From RGIG3701 sp031553595 (lineage in GTDB: Bacteria > Planctomycetota > Planctomycetia > Pirellulales > Thermoguttaceae), in the NCBI GenBank assembly GCA_031553595.1, contig JAVBLI010000015.1, forward strand, positions 1 through 64,000: a stretch of 64,000 nt of DNA, in the 5' to 3' direction. The position numbers and the translations under genes were made by a program. How positions within the stretch are numbered: position 1 is the first letter of the stretch; each line of letters begins with the position of its first letter. Below the pieces are notes generated by a model. The model had not been told where the DNA came from. It ran no database searches and was given only the letters and a program-made list of their open reading frames with translations. Shown here in pieces: positions 35,853 to 43,969 of the stretch.

Positions 35853-37331
35853 ATGTTTTCATTCAAATCCATTCAGCTTCTGTATCCGTTCTGCGTGTTG
35901 GCAATCGCTGCCGGGGCGTTTTTTCTGTGGGAGCATGCGCAGTCGGGGGCGTTTTTGCCGGATAATTTGAAGTCGGCGATGCGGGTGCCGCTGACGGAGG
36001 AGACGGCGGAGGCGGTGGCCGCGCGGCGGAAGCTAGCGGCGGCAGCGACGGAAATGGAGACTTTTTTCACCACCGGCGATGGAAAACCCTCCGAAAAGAT
36101 CACCGGCACGTGGAGCTGTTTTCGCGGCGATCATCTCGACCAGATTTCGCGTGACGAAACGCCCCTGAACATCCCGAAAACCGGCACGCCGCCGGTGCTG
36201 TGGGAGGTCTCGGCCGGGGAGGGGTACGCGGGCATGGCGGTTTGCGGCGGCTGTGCGTATTTTCTCGATTACGACATGGAAAAGCAGCAGGACGCCCTGC
36301 GGTGCCTTTCGATGGACGACGGCCGGGAAGTCTGGCGGCGGAGTTACCCCGTGGAGATTCTGCGTTATCACGGCATGTCGCGCACCATCCCCGCCGTTTC
36401 AGAGGAGTTCATCGTCACCCTGGGGCCGAAATGTCACGTCATGTGCGTCGCGCGGAAGACAGGCGCGCTGCTGTGGTTCGTCGACCTGAAGTCAAAATAC
36501 GGGGCGGCCGTGCCGGAGTGGTACGCGGGTCAGTGCCCGGTGCTGGAGACGGACGCGGCGGGCCAGACGCGCGTCATTCTGGGTGTGGGTGGCTCAGACG
36601 CCCTGCTGGTGGCGTTCAATTGCGCGACCGGCGAAGAAATCTGGCGCACCCCGAATCCCCACGCATGGCCTATGACGCACGCCTCGCTGACGCCCATGAT
36701 GCTCGACGGCCGAAAGACGTGGGTATATCCCCTAATGCGCGGCGTGGTGGGGGTGGACGCCCAGTCCGGGGCGATTCTCTGGGAAGACACCACCTGGAAA
36801 GGCATTCACGCCATGTGCCCCGCGCCGGTGGTACTGCCCGGCGACCGCGTTTTCTGCGCGGGCAGTTATAACGCCGGCAGTACGCTGCTGACGATCCAGA
36901 AAAATGACACCCCGACGGCCGAAAATCCGCTTCCATACACCTGCCGTGCCGAGTACTGGCGGCAGCAGAAATTCAGTTCCATGCAGCAGACGCCGATTCT
37001 GTATCAGGACATGCTCCTGGGCGTCCGCGAGCGCGACAACCAACTGGTCTGCTTCGACCTGACCGGCAAAGAACGCTGGGCAAGCGGCGTGAAAAACCGT
37101 TTCGGCTGGGGCCCATACATCTCCGCGGGCGGGAAATTTTTCCTTATGAACGACACCGGCACGCTGAGCGTGGGGGAAGTCACCGCGAGTGGTTTCACGC
37201 TCATCGCGCGCTACGAAATCTTCCCCGACGGCGTGGATTCCTGGGGACCCATGGCGTTCGTCGACGGCCGGCTCCTTCTCCGCGACCTGACCCGGGTGAA
37301 ATGTCTGGATTTTCGGAATAATCGGCCGTAA
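35853..37331 (+). CDS. PQQ-like beta-propeller protein, membrane anchored
   Basis: About 492 residues. A hydrophobic N-terminal segment (about 8-26) is followed by a beta-propeller with PQQ/outer-membrane-assembly-like blades: LRCLSMDDGREVWRRSY, TLGPKCHVMCVARKTGALLWFV, LLVAFNCATGEEIWRT, VGVDAQSGAILWED and LVCFDLTGKERWAS. No catalytic dehydrogenase residues are evident, so it is probably a binding or scaffold propeller. A GTG nine codons upstream (35826) is an alternative start. Stands alone between MITE copy 3 and a strong promoter. Confidence 0.78.
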   Translation: MFSFKSIQLLYPFCVLAIAAGAFFLWEHAQSGAFLPDNLKSAMRVPLTEETAEAVAARRKLAAAATEMETFFTTGDGKPSEKITGTWSCFRGDHLDQISRDETPLNIPKTGTPPVLWEVSAGEGYAGMAVCGGCAYFLDYDMEKQQDALRCLSMDDGREVWRRSYPVEILRYHGMSRTIPAVSEEFIVTLGPKCHVMCVARKTGALLWFVDLKSKYGAAVPEWYAGQCPVLETDAAGQTRVILGVGGSDALLVAFNCATGEEIWRTPNPHAWPMTHASLTPMMLDGRKTWVYPLMRGVVGVDAQSGAILWEDTTWKGIHAMCPAPVVLPGDRVFCAGSYNAGSTLLTIQKNDTPTAENPLPYTCRAEYWRQQKFSSMQQTPILYQDMLLGVRERDNQLVCFDLTGKERWASGVKNRFGWGPYISAGGKFFLMNDTGTLSVGEVTASGFTLIARYEIFPDGVDSWGPMAFVDGRLLLRDLTRVKCLDFRNNRP

Positions 37332-37366
37332 ATTCCCCCAAAATATCTTCTCGCATAAAAATTTAC

Positions 37367-37395
37367 TTGAAAAGTCCGTGAAATAAAGGTATACT
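37367..37395 (+). promoter_or_regulatory. Promoter of PEP-CTERM gene 1
   Basis: TTGAAA (37367-37372) and TATACT (37390-37395), 17-bp spacer, about 50-nt leader. Confidence 0.7.
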
Positions 37396-37452
37396 ATTTA
37401 AAATAGTGTTCAAGTAATCAGTGGACAGCCTCTGTAACCGAAGCCCGTTTTT

Positions 37453-38856
37453 ATGCTGCGGAAAATCCTCCTTTTCCTCGTTTTATGTTTCCTGTGCACG
37501 CATTCCGCGTGGGCGGCGACGCGCTCGTGGAATGTGGGGGAGGGGGACTGGAATGTGGCGGGAAACTGGACGCCTAACGGCCTGCCGGCGGCTGTGGACA
37601 CCGTTTATATCGGCAACAACGGCACGGCGAACATGTCCGGCATGACCGCGACGGTCTACTACATGGATATCGGCCGCCCTACCGGCTCGGGCACGCTGAA
37701 CCTGACCGGCGCCAGCACCCAACTCACTGTCACTGGCGACTCGCCCGTGATCGGCCTGACCGGAACGGGAATCCTGAACATTCTCGAAGGCGCCGTCATG
37801 CGGGTCAACACCTCCGGACCCGGTTATTTCTGCATGGGCAAGGAAAACGGCACCGGCATCACCAACATTTCCGGCGCCAATTCCCTGCTTTACAGTGGTA
37901 ATTTCCTGCACATGGGGCATTTCAGCGGCAGGGGGTATTTCAACATCACCGACGGCGGCTCGCTGGTCAGCGCCACCACCCTCTTCGTTCGCGACGGTTA
38001 CGGCACGATCAACGTCACCAACGGCACGATCTCCGCCACGCACATTTACAACGACGGCGTCAGTGGCATCCTCAACGTCTTCGGCGCCGGCTCGACCATC
38101 ACCTCCAGCAGCCTCTACAACCACGGCGGGACGCTGATGGACACGAATTATTACATCGACTCGACCACCGCCGGGACGTCCGCGGTGAACACGACATCCG
38201 CCACGACCAACGCGATCAACCTCTCCGGCAAGCACCGCGTCACGGCCTGGGGCTTCGCCGCGCACGATGCCGGGGATACGTTCGAGGTGTTCACGGGCCG
38301 CAGCGCCGCGAGTTTTTTCAGCAGCTTCTCGCTGGCCGACGCGCCCGACCTGAAAATCGCCAACGCGGGCATTAACGGCCATTACACCCTCGGATTCGCC
38401 GACAGCACGCCCGTCTGGGATCTCGACACCCAGCGCGTCTTCACCCCGGCGTCCAACCGCGCCTACGCCGGCTGGGTACACGTCACGGGCCACCAGGAAT
38501 GGCAGATCATCGCGAAGTTCAATTTCGCCAACGCCGAATCCTCCGGCCTGCTGGACGTCTTCATCGGCTACCTCAATAACGGCATGGCCGCCTCCGATGA
38601 GCATTTTTCGCTCTGGGCCCTGAACGAACGCTATGTCGAACTCACCCTGCCCGACAACTTTCTCGCAACCACCAGCCTGGACACCCTCGGCTGGGGTCTT
38701 TTGCACCTCAACGAAACCTACGGCACGAACATCACGCTCAACGCGCTGATCCACATCCCTGAGCCTGCCACGTGGCCGCTCCTGCTGCTGGGCGGCGGCG
38801 TGCTACTCTGTCTGCGGAAAAAAAGCTTTTTGACGAATAATTCTCCGAATCCTTGA
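37453..38856 (+). CDS. PEP-CTERM sorted surface protein 1
   Basis: 467 residues. Sec signal peptide (MLRKILLFLVLCFLCTHSAWA), then a Gly/Asn/Thr-rich beta-solenoid-like body with autotransporter-type repeats (SGTLNLTGAS, GTGILNILEGAVM, GYFNITDGGSL, GTINVTNGTI). It ends in the PEP-CTERM signal: IPEPATWPLLLLGGGVLL followed by basic residues. Such proteins are processed by an exosortase (not in this window) and exported, often in exopolysaccharide-making bacteria. Own sigma70-like promoter. N-terminal motif RSWNVGEGDWNVAGNW resembles the one in the protein at 46910. Confidence 0.88.
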   Translation: MLRKILLFLVLCFLCTHSAWAATRSWNVGEGDWNVAGNWTPNGLPAAVDTVYIGNNGTANMSGMTATVYYMDIGRPTGSGTLNLTGASTQLTVTGDSPVIGLTGTGILNILEGAVMRVNTSGPGYFCMGKENGTGITNISGANSLLYSGNFLHMGHFSGRGYFNITDGGSLVSATTLFVRDGYGTINVTNGTISATHIYNDGVSGILNVFGAGSTITSSSLYNHGGTLMDTNYYIDSTTAGTSAVNTTSATTNAINLSGKHRVTAWGFAAHDAGDTFEVFTGRSAASFFSSFSLADAPDLKIANAGINGHYTLGFADSTPVWDLDTQRVFTPASNRAYAGWVHVTGHQEWQIIAKFNFANAESSGLLDVFIGYLNNGMAASDEHFSLWALNERYVELTLPDNFLATTSLDTLGWGLLHLNETYGTNITLNALIHIPEPATWPLLLLGGGVLLCLRKKSFLTNNSPNP

Positions 38857-38881
38857 CTTTTCTCTATAAAAACCTTATAAA
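38853..38881 (+). promoter_or_regulatory. Promoter of the peroxiredoxin gene
   Basis: TTGACT (38853-38858) and TATAAA (38876-38881), 17-bp spacer. The -35 overlaps the stop codon of PEP-CTERM gene 1. Confidence 0.75.
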
Positions 38882-38958
38882 TAAGGGTATCGCGGTGCGA
38901 TGCTGCGCCGACGGTGTGCGTTTTACGTTTAAGTTACCATTATTTTAAGGAGATCGCC

Positions 38959-39492
38959 ATGAAAGCCCAAGTCAGCCACCCGGCCCCGTTATTCCGTGCC
39001 AACGCCGTAATGCCCAGCGGAGAGATTCAGGAAATTTCGCTCGAGGATTATCGCGGAAAGTACGTCCTGCTGTTTTTCTATCCGCTGGACTTTTCGCCGG
39101 TATGCCCGGCCGAGTTGGTTTCGTTTTCGCAAGCTGCGGCGGAGTTTGAAGCCGAGAACGCCCAGGTGCTGTTCTGCTCGACCGACAGTCAGTTCTGCCA
39201 CCAGGCGTGGCGTGCCACCGCGACCGACGCCGGCGGGGTGGGCGACGTTAAATTCCCGATGATCGCCGACCTGAACAAGGAAATCGCCGCCGCCTACCGC
39301 GTGCTGCACCCCATGAGCGTCGCACTGCGGGGCCTGTTCCTGATCGACAAAGAAGGTGTCATCCGCCACATGGTCGTCAACGATCTGTTCCTTCGCCGCA
39401 GTGCCAAAGAAGCCCTGCACATGGTCCAGGCCCTGAAATTTTTCGAGGAACACGGCGAGGTCTGCCCCATCAACTGGCAGAAGGGCGAATGA
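38959..39492 (+). CDS. 2-Cys peroxiredoxin (AhpC/TSA family)
   Basis: Thiol peroxidase of about 177 residues that reduces peroxides in the cytoplasm. The peroxidatic cysteine is in PLDFSPVCPAE (Cys49) and the resolving cysteine in GEVCPINW (Cys169), as in typical 2-Cys (Prx1/AhpC) enzymes. AAGGAG SD sets the start at 38959. It is monocistronic with a strong promoter, as suits an anaerobe defending an oxygen-sensitive hydrogenase. No AhpF or thioredoxin partner is nearby. Confidence 0.93.
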   Translation: MKAQVSHPAPLFRANAVMPSGEIQEISLEDYRGKYVLLFFYPLDFSPVCPAELVSFSQAAAEFEAENAQVLFCSTDSQFCHQAWRATATDAGGVGDVKFPMIADLNKEIAAAYRVLHPMSVALRGLFLIDKEGVIRHMVVNDLFLRRSAKEALHMVQALKFFEEHGEVCPINWQKGE

Positions 39493-39501
39493 GTGAAATA
39501 G

Positions 39502-39640
39502 AATGAGCCGTAAGTATAGTGCAGCGTGACTTACAGATCGGGTAGCAGTGCCTTAAAACGCTGATTCAGATACCTGAAGCAGTTTTTTACAACTTCATGC
39601 CGTTCCGCAATGCGCTATGCTGCTTTTGCGGCTCATTATC
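39502..39640. repeat. Imperfect inverted repeat after the peroxiredoxin gene
   Basis: AATGAGCCG near 39502 and CGGCTCATT near 39630 bracket a partly self-complementary stretch with GCAGCG/TGCTGC inside. A related left half occurs at 35543-35594. Within the 259-bp gap before argB no gene is seen. Confidence 0.4.
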
Positions 39641-39751
39641 GTTTCCCTGTCCCACAGCCGCACTTGACGCCATCCCCGGACGTGGTAAAATACGTGTTTC
39701 CTTTTGTCATCACAGGGATAATATTCGAAAAAATCATACGGGGTAATACGC

Positions 39752-40636
39752 GTGTTGGACGCCACTGAAAAAGCGGATGTGCTCTTGGAAGCGCTGCACT
39801 GGATTCGGAAATTCCGCGGGAACATCATGGTCGTCAAGCTCGGCGGCAGTCTGATGAAAGACCCGCTGGCCATGTCCCATCTCCTGGAGGACGTGGTTTT
39901 CCTGGAGACCGTCGGCATCAAGCCCATCCTCGTCCACGGCGGCGGCCCCGCCATTAACCGCGCGATGGCCGAGGCGGGCATCAACTCCCATTTCGTCCAG
40001 GGCCGGCGCTACACCTGCCAAAAAACGCTGGAAATCGTCGAACAAATCCTCGCCACGGAGCTCAACGAGCAGATCGTCGAGCAGATCGTCATTCTCGGCG
40101 GCATGGCCCGCTCCCTGAATTTCAGCACGAGGAACGTCGTTTTTGGCGAACGCCTCGTCGTCCACGACCCCGACGGCAAGCCCCTGGATTTCGGCTTCGT
40201 CGGCACGCCCACGCAGATCGACACCGTCCCGATCATCGAGCTTCTCGAGCAGAACGTCATCCCGGTGATTCCGTCCATGTGCATGACCGACGACGGGCAG
40301 AAGCTCAATGTGAACGCCGACACGGTGGCGACGGTGGTCGCGCAGACGTTCCGGGCCGAGAAGCTGATGTTCCTCAGCGACGTCAACGGCGTGCGGCGCG
40401 ACAAGGACGATCCGGACTCCCTCATCCCGACGCTGACGAAAAAGATGGCCGACGTGATGTTCGCCAACGGCGCGATCGTCGCGGGCATGATTCCGAAGGT
40501 GCAGGCGTGCCTGGAGACAGTGGCCCAGGGCGTTCACAAAGTGCACATCATCGACGGCGCCATCCGCCATGCCCTGCTGCTGGAAATCTTCACGACCGAG
40601 GGCATCGGCACCGAAATCATCGCCGGCCGGGATTAG
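39752..40636 (+). CDS. argB: Acetylglutamate kinase
   Basis: Second step of arginine synthesis: ATP-dependent phosphorylation of N-acetylglutamate, in the cytoplasm. Amino-acid-kinase fold with VVKLGGSLM, ILVHGGGPAINRAM (substrate loop), KLNVNADTVATVVA and KLMFLSDVNGV as hallmarks. 294 residues, normal. Starts with GTG, preceded by GGGG as a weak SD. No other arg gene is in the window. An N-terminal helix of about 20 residues (TEKADVLLEALHWIRKFRG) precedes the kinase core, as in arginine-sensitive hexameric forms, so feedback control is possible. Confidence 0.93.
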   Translation: MLDATEKADVLLEALHWIRKFRGNIMVVKLGGSLMKDPLAMSHLLEDVVFLETVGIKPILVHGGGPAINRAMAEAGINSHFVQGRRYTCQKTLEIVEQILATELNEQIVEQIVILGGMARSLNFSTRNVVFGERLVVHDPDGKPLDFGFVGTPTQIDTVPIIELLEQNVIPVIPSMCMTDDGQKLNVNADTVATVVAQTFRAEKLMFLSDVNGVRRDKDDPDSLIPTLTKKMADVMFANGAIVAGMIPKVQACLETVAQGVHKVHIIDGAIRHALLLEIFTTEGIGTEIIAGRD

Positions 40637-40700
40637 GTTGTGAAAAAAGAAAAAATGCATAAAAGTTTTTTGAAAGGGGGGTGAATTCTCGCAACGAAGA

Positions 40701-40734
40701 GGGGAGAAACATTTTTTCAAAAATGCTTTTCCCC
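40701..40734. other. Hairpin between argB and the first Sel1 gene
   Basis: Arms 40701-40716 and 40719-40734 pair at 14 of 16 positions around a two-base tip (GGGGAGAAACATTTTT left arm). It lies 53 nt before the Sel1 start; a leader hairpin or weak terminator are both possible. Confidence 0.5.
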
Positions 40735-40786
40735 TGGCAGTGGGATTCATCTATCCATGAAGAACGGTTTTTCACGGAGGAATGCC

Positions 40787-42310
40787 ATGCGGAAAACGCG
40801 TTTTATTCTGTTATTTTTCTCTGTCATTCTAGCGCTGACCGCCGCGCGCGGTTTTTCTCAGGATCCGGCGGAGGGGATCTACGTCTCTCGCGCGCTTGAC
40901 GAGGTGCAGAAGCTGGCTGCCGACGGCGACGCGCCGGCGATGTGCGAGCTGGGCGACCGTTATCTTTCAGGCAAAGACGTCGCGGAAAATATCGCGGAAG
41001 CAATGCGGTGGCTGACGGCTTCCGCCGAGGAAGATTTCACGCCCGCGATGCTGCGGCTGGCCGAGATTTATTCGCTGGCCAAAAGCGACCCCAACCGCGA
41101 CCAGCACGAACTGACGTGGCTTCATCGGGCCGCGGAGCTGGGCGACACCCGGGCGATGGTGACGCTGGGGGATTATCATCTGAACGGCCGAGGCGGCAAG
41201 GTGGATGTGCCCGAAGCGACGGGGTGGCTCATGAAAGCGGGGGAAGCGGGTAACGCCGACGGACTTTTGGCGATGGCTCGCTTTTATTTTGACGAATCTC
41301 GGAAAGCCCACGACAACGCCCACGGACTGGAATATCTCCGCAAAGCCGCCGACGCGGGGCATCCTCCGGCACAGCGGTATCTGGGGGCAGCCTATCTCGA
41401 AGCGCAGTTCGGCGTTCCGCAGGACGACGCCCAGGCGGCTCAATGGTTTCGCAAGGCGGCGGAGCAAGGCGACCCGGAATCCCAGCGAATGATGGGGCAC
41501 TTATACCTTTTCGGCAGAGGGGTTATCCAGGACAAAACAGAAGCGGTTACGTGGTTTCGCAAGGCCGCCGACCAGGGCGATGCGTGGGCGCAGGGCGAAA
41601 TGGGGGATTGTTATGCCAATGGCAGGGGTGTCGAGCAGGACGTGGCGCAGGCGGCCGCGTGGTATGAAAAAGCGGCTCGACAGAACCTCCCCACCGCGCA
41701 ACGATTGCTGGCACAATGCTATTACGAGGGCCTGGGTGTGGAAAAAGACGAAGCCCAAGCTGTCATGTGGTTGCGCGAAGCCGCCGAGAACGGGGAACCC
41801 GATGCCATGGTATTTCTCAGTGGGTGTTATCGGGAGGGAATCGTTGTGCCACGGGACGAGGAGAAAGCGGTACGCTGGGCACGCCGCGCCGCCGAGTTGG
41901 GCAATCCCCTCGGCCAGCACTATCTCGCCAACTACTACAAGGAGGGTATCGGAGTCGAAAAAGACGAAGCCGAGGCCGTCCGCTGGTTTCGCAAGGCAGC
42001 CGACAACGGTAATCAAGCCTCTCAGTTCGCCTACGCAATTTGTTACTTCGAAGGAACCGGCGTTCCCAAAGACGAAGCCGAGGCGTTTCGCCTGATGCTG
42101 GCCCTGGCGGAAGACGGCTACGCCTCCGCGGAAAGCATGGTGGGGTGGTGTTATCTCAAAGGTGAGAATATAGAAAAAGACGAAAAAAAAGGACTGGAAT
42201 ATCTGTATCGCGCAGCTGCTAAAGGCGATCCGATCGCGGTGAAGATGCTCCAACAATCGGGCAACCCCTACGCCGTCCCCACGGAGAAAAATCATGCCAA
42301 AGAGAAGTAA
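40787..42310 (+). CDS. Sel1-repeat protein 1, exported
   Basis: About 507 residues. Signal peptide (MRKTRFILLFFSVILALTAARGFSQ) then about a dozen Sel1-like (TPR-type) repeats of about 36 residues, e.g. AAQWFRKAAEQGDPESQRMMGHLYLFGRGV and close variants. These alpha-helical solenoids mediate protein-protein contacts, often in envelope signalling. A GGAGG SD six bases upstream sets the start; an in-frame ATG at 40757 is less likely. Overlaps the next gene by 17 nt, so the two are co-translated. Likely a tandem duplicate of its neighbour. Confidence 0.88.
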   Translation: MRKTRFILLFFSVILALTAARGFSQDPAEGIYVSRALDEVQKLAADGDAPAMCELGDRYLSGKDVAENIAEAMRWLTASAEEDFTPAMLRLAEIYSLAKSDPNRDQHELTWLHRAAELGDTRAMVTLGDYHLNGRGGKVDVPEATGWLMKAGEAGNADGLLAMARFYFDESRKAHDNAHGLEYLRKAADAGHPPAQRYLGAAYLEAQFGVPQDDAQAAQWFRKAAEQGDPESQRMMGHLYLFGRGVIQDKTEAVTWFRKAADQGDAWAQGEMGDCYANGRGVEQDVAQAAAWYEKAARQNLPTAQRLLAQCYYEGLGVEKDEAQAVMWLREAAENGEPDAMVFLSGCYREGIVVPRDEEKAVRWARRAAELGNPLGQHYLANYYKEGIGVEKDEAEAVRWFRKAADNGNQASQFAYAICYFEGTGVPKDEAEAFRLMLALAEDGYASAESMVGWCYLKGENIEKDEKKGLEYLYRAAAKGDPIAVKMLQQSGNPYAVPTEKNHAKEK

Positions 42311-43910
42311 TTTTCACCGTTTCACGTGGCTTTTCGCTGCGGCACTACTGTGTAGCGGCGGCATTTCGATTGCGCTTACGGACGACTTGCCGACTGAGTT
42401 CACGCCGGAAGATCAGGAGGATGTGGAAGTCATGGCGCTGCCCGATCTGCTCACGGAGCTGGTGCTGGATCCCGACGTCGAAGTGACGCAGATGCTGCCC
42501 GCGCTGGAGCCGGTCAAGGAAGACACCCCCGAGGAGAAATACGCGCAGGCGATACGCTATCGGGATTTGGGCCAACACGCCGAGGCGGATCGGCTTCAGA
42601 AGGCGGCGCTGCGGCTTCTGGAGGAGTCAGCCGAGGCCGGCCACACGCCCGCGATGGTGGAGCTGGCCGAGTGCTATATTCCACCCGAACTGGAGAAAAA
42701 CCGGCGGAAGCGGAAGTGGCGTCCGGAGTTTCGTATGAATGCCGAGCCAGGGCTGATGTGGCTGACGAAGGCTGTCGGGGCGGGCGATACGAAAGCGATG
42801 ATCAGGCTCGGCCAGTGTTACGGCGGTAGTCGGGCGGTGGGGAAAGACGAGGCTAGGGCCTTCTCGCTGTTTTCCCAGGCGTCGGAATGCGGTGATCCGG
42901 AAGGGACGTATATCCTGGCCGGCTGTTATCAAGACGGGATAGGATGCAGGAAAGACGAAGTGAAATCGGTGGAATTGCTCCGCAAAGCCGCCGGGGGTGG
43001 GTATCCCGACGCCCAACTAACGCTCGGCGGGTTCTATCTCATGGGATATGCCGGCGTCGAACAGAGCAACGCGCAGGCGGTTCATTGGATTCACAAGGCG
43101 GCAGAGAACGGCTACATAGAAGCCCAGGCCGTCTTGGGCCAAGCTTACCTCGATGGTGTGATTCTCCCCAAGGACACCGAAAAAGCGGTTTTCTTGATCC
43201 GTAAAGCGGCCGAGCAAGAGTTTCCGGCGGCGGAGGCAAAGCTAGGTTGGCTTTACGAGTCCGGCGAGGGAGTCGAGCAGAGCTGGGAACAGGCGGTGGC
43301 GTGGTATGAAAAAGCGGCACATCATAAATACCCCGCAGCACAAACGCGATTGGGGATATGCTATTATTTCGGATATGGTGTGGAGAAAAATCCGCCGCGG
43401 GGCATCGTCTGGTGGTACGAGGCGGCCGATAGCGATGAGCCCAACGCGATGGCGCGGCTGGCAATGGCTTACCACGAGGGCGTCGGCGTGCCACAAAACA
43501 CGGAGAAAGCCGTCACGTGGATACGCCGTTCCGCCGAGCTGGGAGACGCGCAAGGGGCATCCGGGATGGGATTCTTTTACTTTAACGGCCTGGGCGTCGA
43601 ACAGGATTACGAAGAAGCGATGCTCTGGTATCGCAAGGCAGCGGAGAAAGGCGATATCGCCGCGCAATTCGCACTGGGAGTCGGTTATGTCCGCGGCCTC
43701 GGCGTTTCCGTAGACATGGCCGAGGCGATTCGCTGGCTGACGAAAGCCGCCGAACAGGGTGAAAAGCAGGCGCAATGCTTTCTCGGCGTGTTTTATCTTG
43801 AAGGAAACGGCGTTGAAAAAAATGAGCGGAAAGCGATTGAATATCTTTACCGGGCTGCCGGGCAGGGAGAGCCGCAGGCGGTCGAAATTCTGAATCAGCT
43901 CGGAAAATAA
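42294..43910 (+). CDS. Sel1-repeat protein 2, exported
   Basis: 538 residues with signal peptide (about 1-28, ISIALTDD) and an acidic linker (about 30-85) before roughly a dozen Sel1-like repeats, such as AVAWYEKAAHHKYPAAQTRLGICYYFGYGV. Paralogue of the preceding gene, whose last codons it overlaps. GGAG SD inside the upstream gene. Ends 3 nt before a strong bidirectional terminator. Confidence 0.87.
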   Translation: MPKRSNFHRFTWLFAAALLCSGGISIALTDDLPTEFTPEDQEDVEVMALPDLLTELVLDPDVEVTQMLPALEPVKEDTPEEKYAQAIRYRDLGQHAEADRLQKAALRLLEESAEAGHTPAMVELAECYIPPELEKNRRKRKWRPEFRMNAEPGLMWLTKAVGAGDTKAMIRLGQCYGGSRAVGKDEARAFSLFSQASECGDPEGTYILAGCYQDGIGCRKDEVKSVELLRKAAGGGYPDAQLTLGGFYLMGYAGVEQSNAQAVHWIHKAAENGYIEAQAVLGQAYLDGVILPKDTEKAVFLIRKAAEQEFPAAEAKLGWLYESGEGVEQSWEQAVAWYEKAAHHKYPAAQTRLGICYYFGYGVEKNPPRGIVWWYEAADSDEPNAMARLAMAYHEGVGVPQNTEKAVTWIRRSAELGDAQGASGMGFFYFNGLGVEQDYEEAMLWYRKAAEKGDIAAQFALGVGYVRGLGVSVDMAEAIRWLTKAAEQGEKQAQCFLGVFYLEGNGVEKNERKAIEYLYRAAGQGEPQAVEILNQLGK

Positions 43911-43912
43911 CA

Positions 43913-43961
43913 AAAAGAGCCCCGGGAACACCAGCATGCCAGCGATTCCCGGGGCTCTTTT
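43913..43961. terminator. Bidirectional intrinsic terminator
   Basis: A perfect 16-bp stem (43913-43928 with 43946-43961) has A and T runs at its two ends, so either strand gives a GC-rich stem followed by U residues. It separates convergent genes ending at 43910 and 43970. Confidence 0.92.
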
Positions 43962-43969
43962 CTTTCCGA

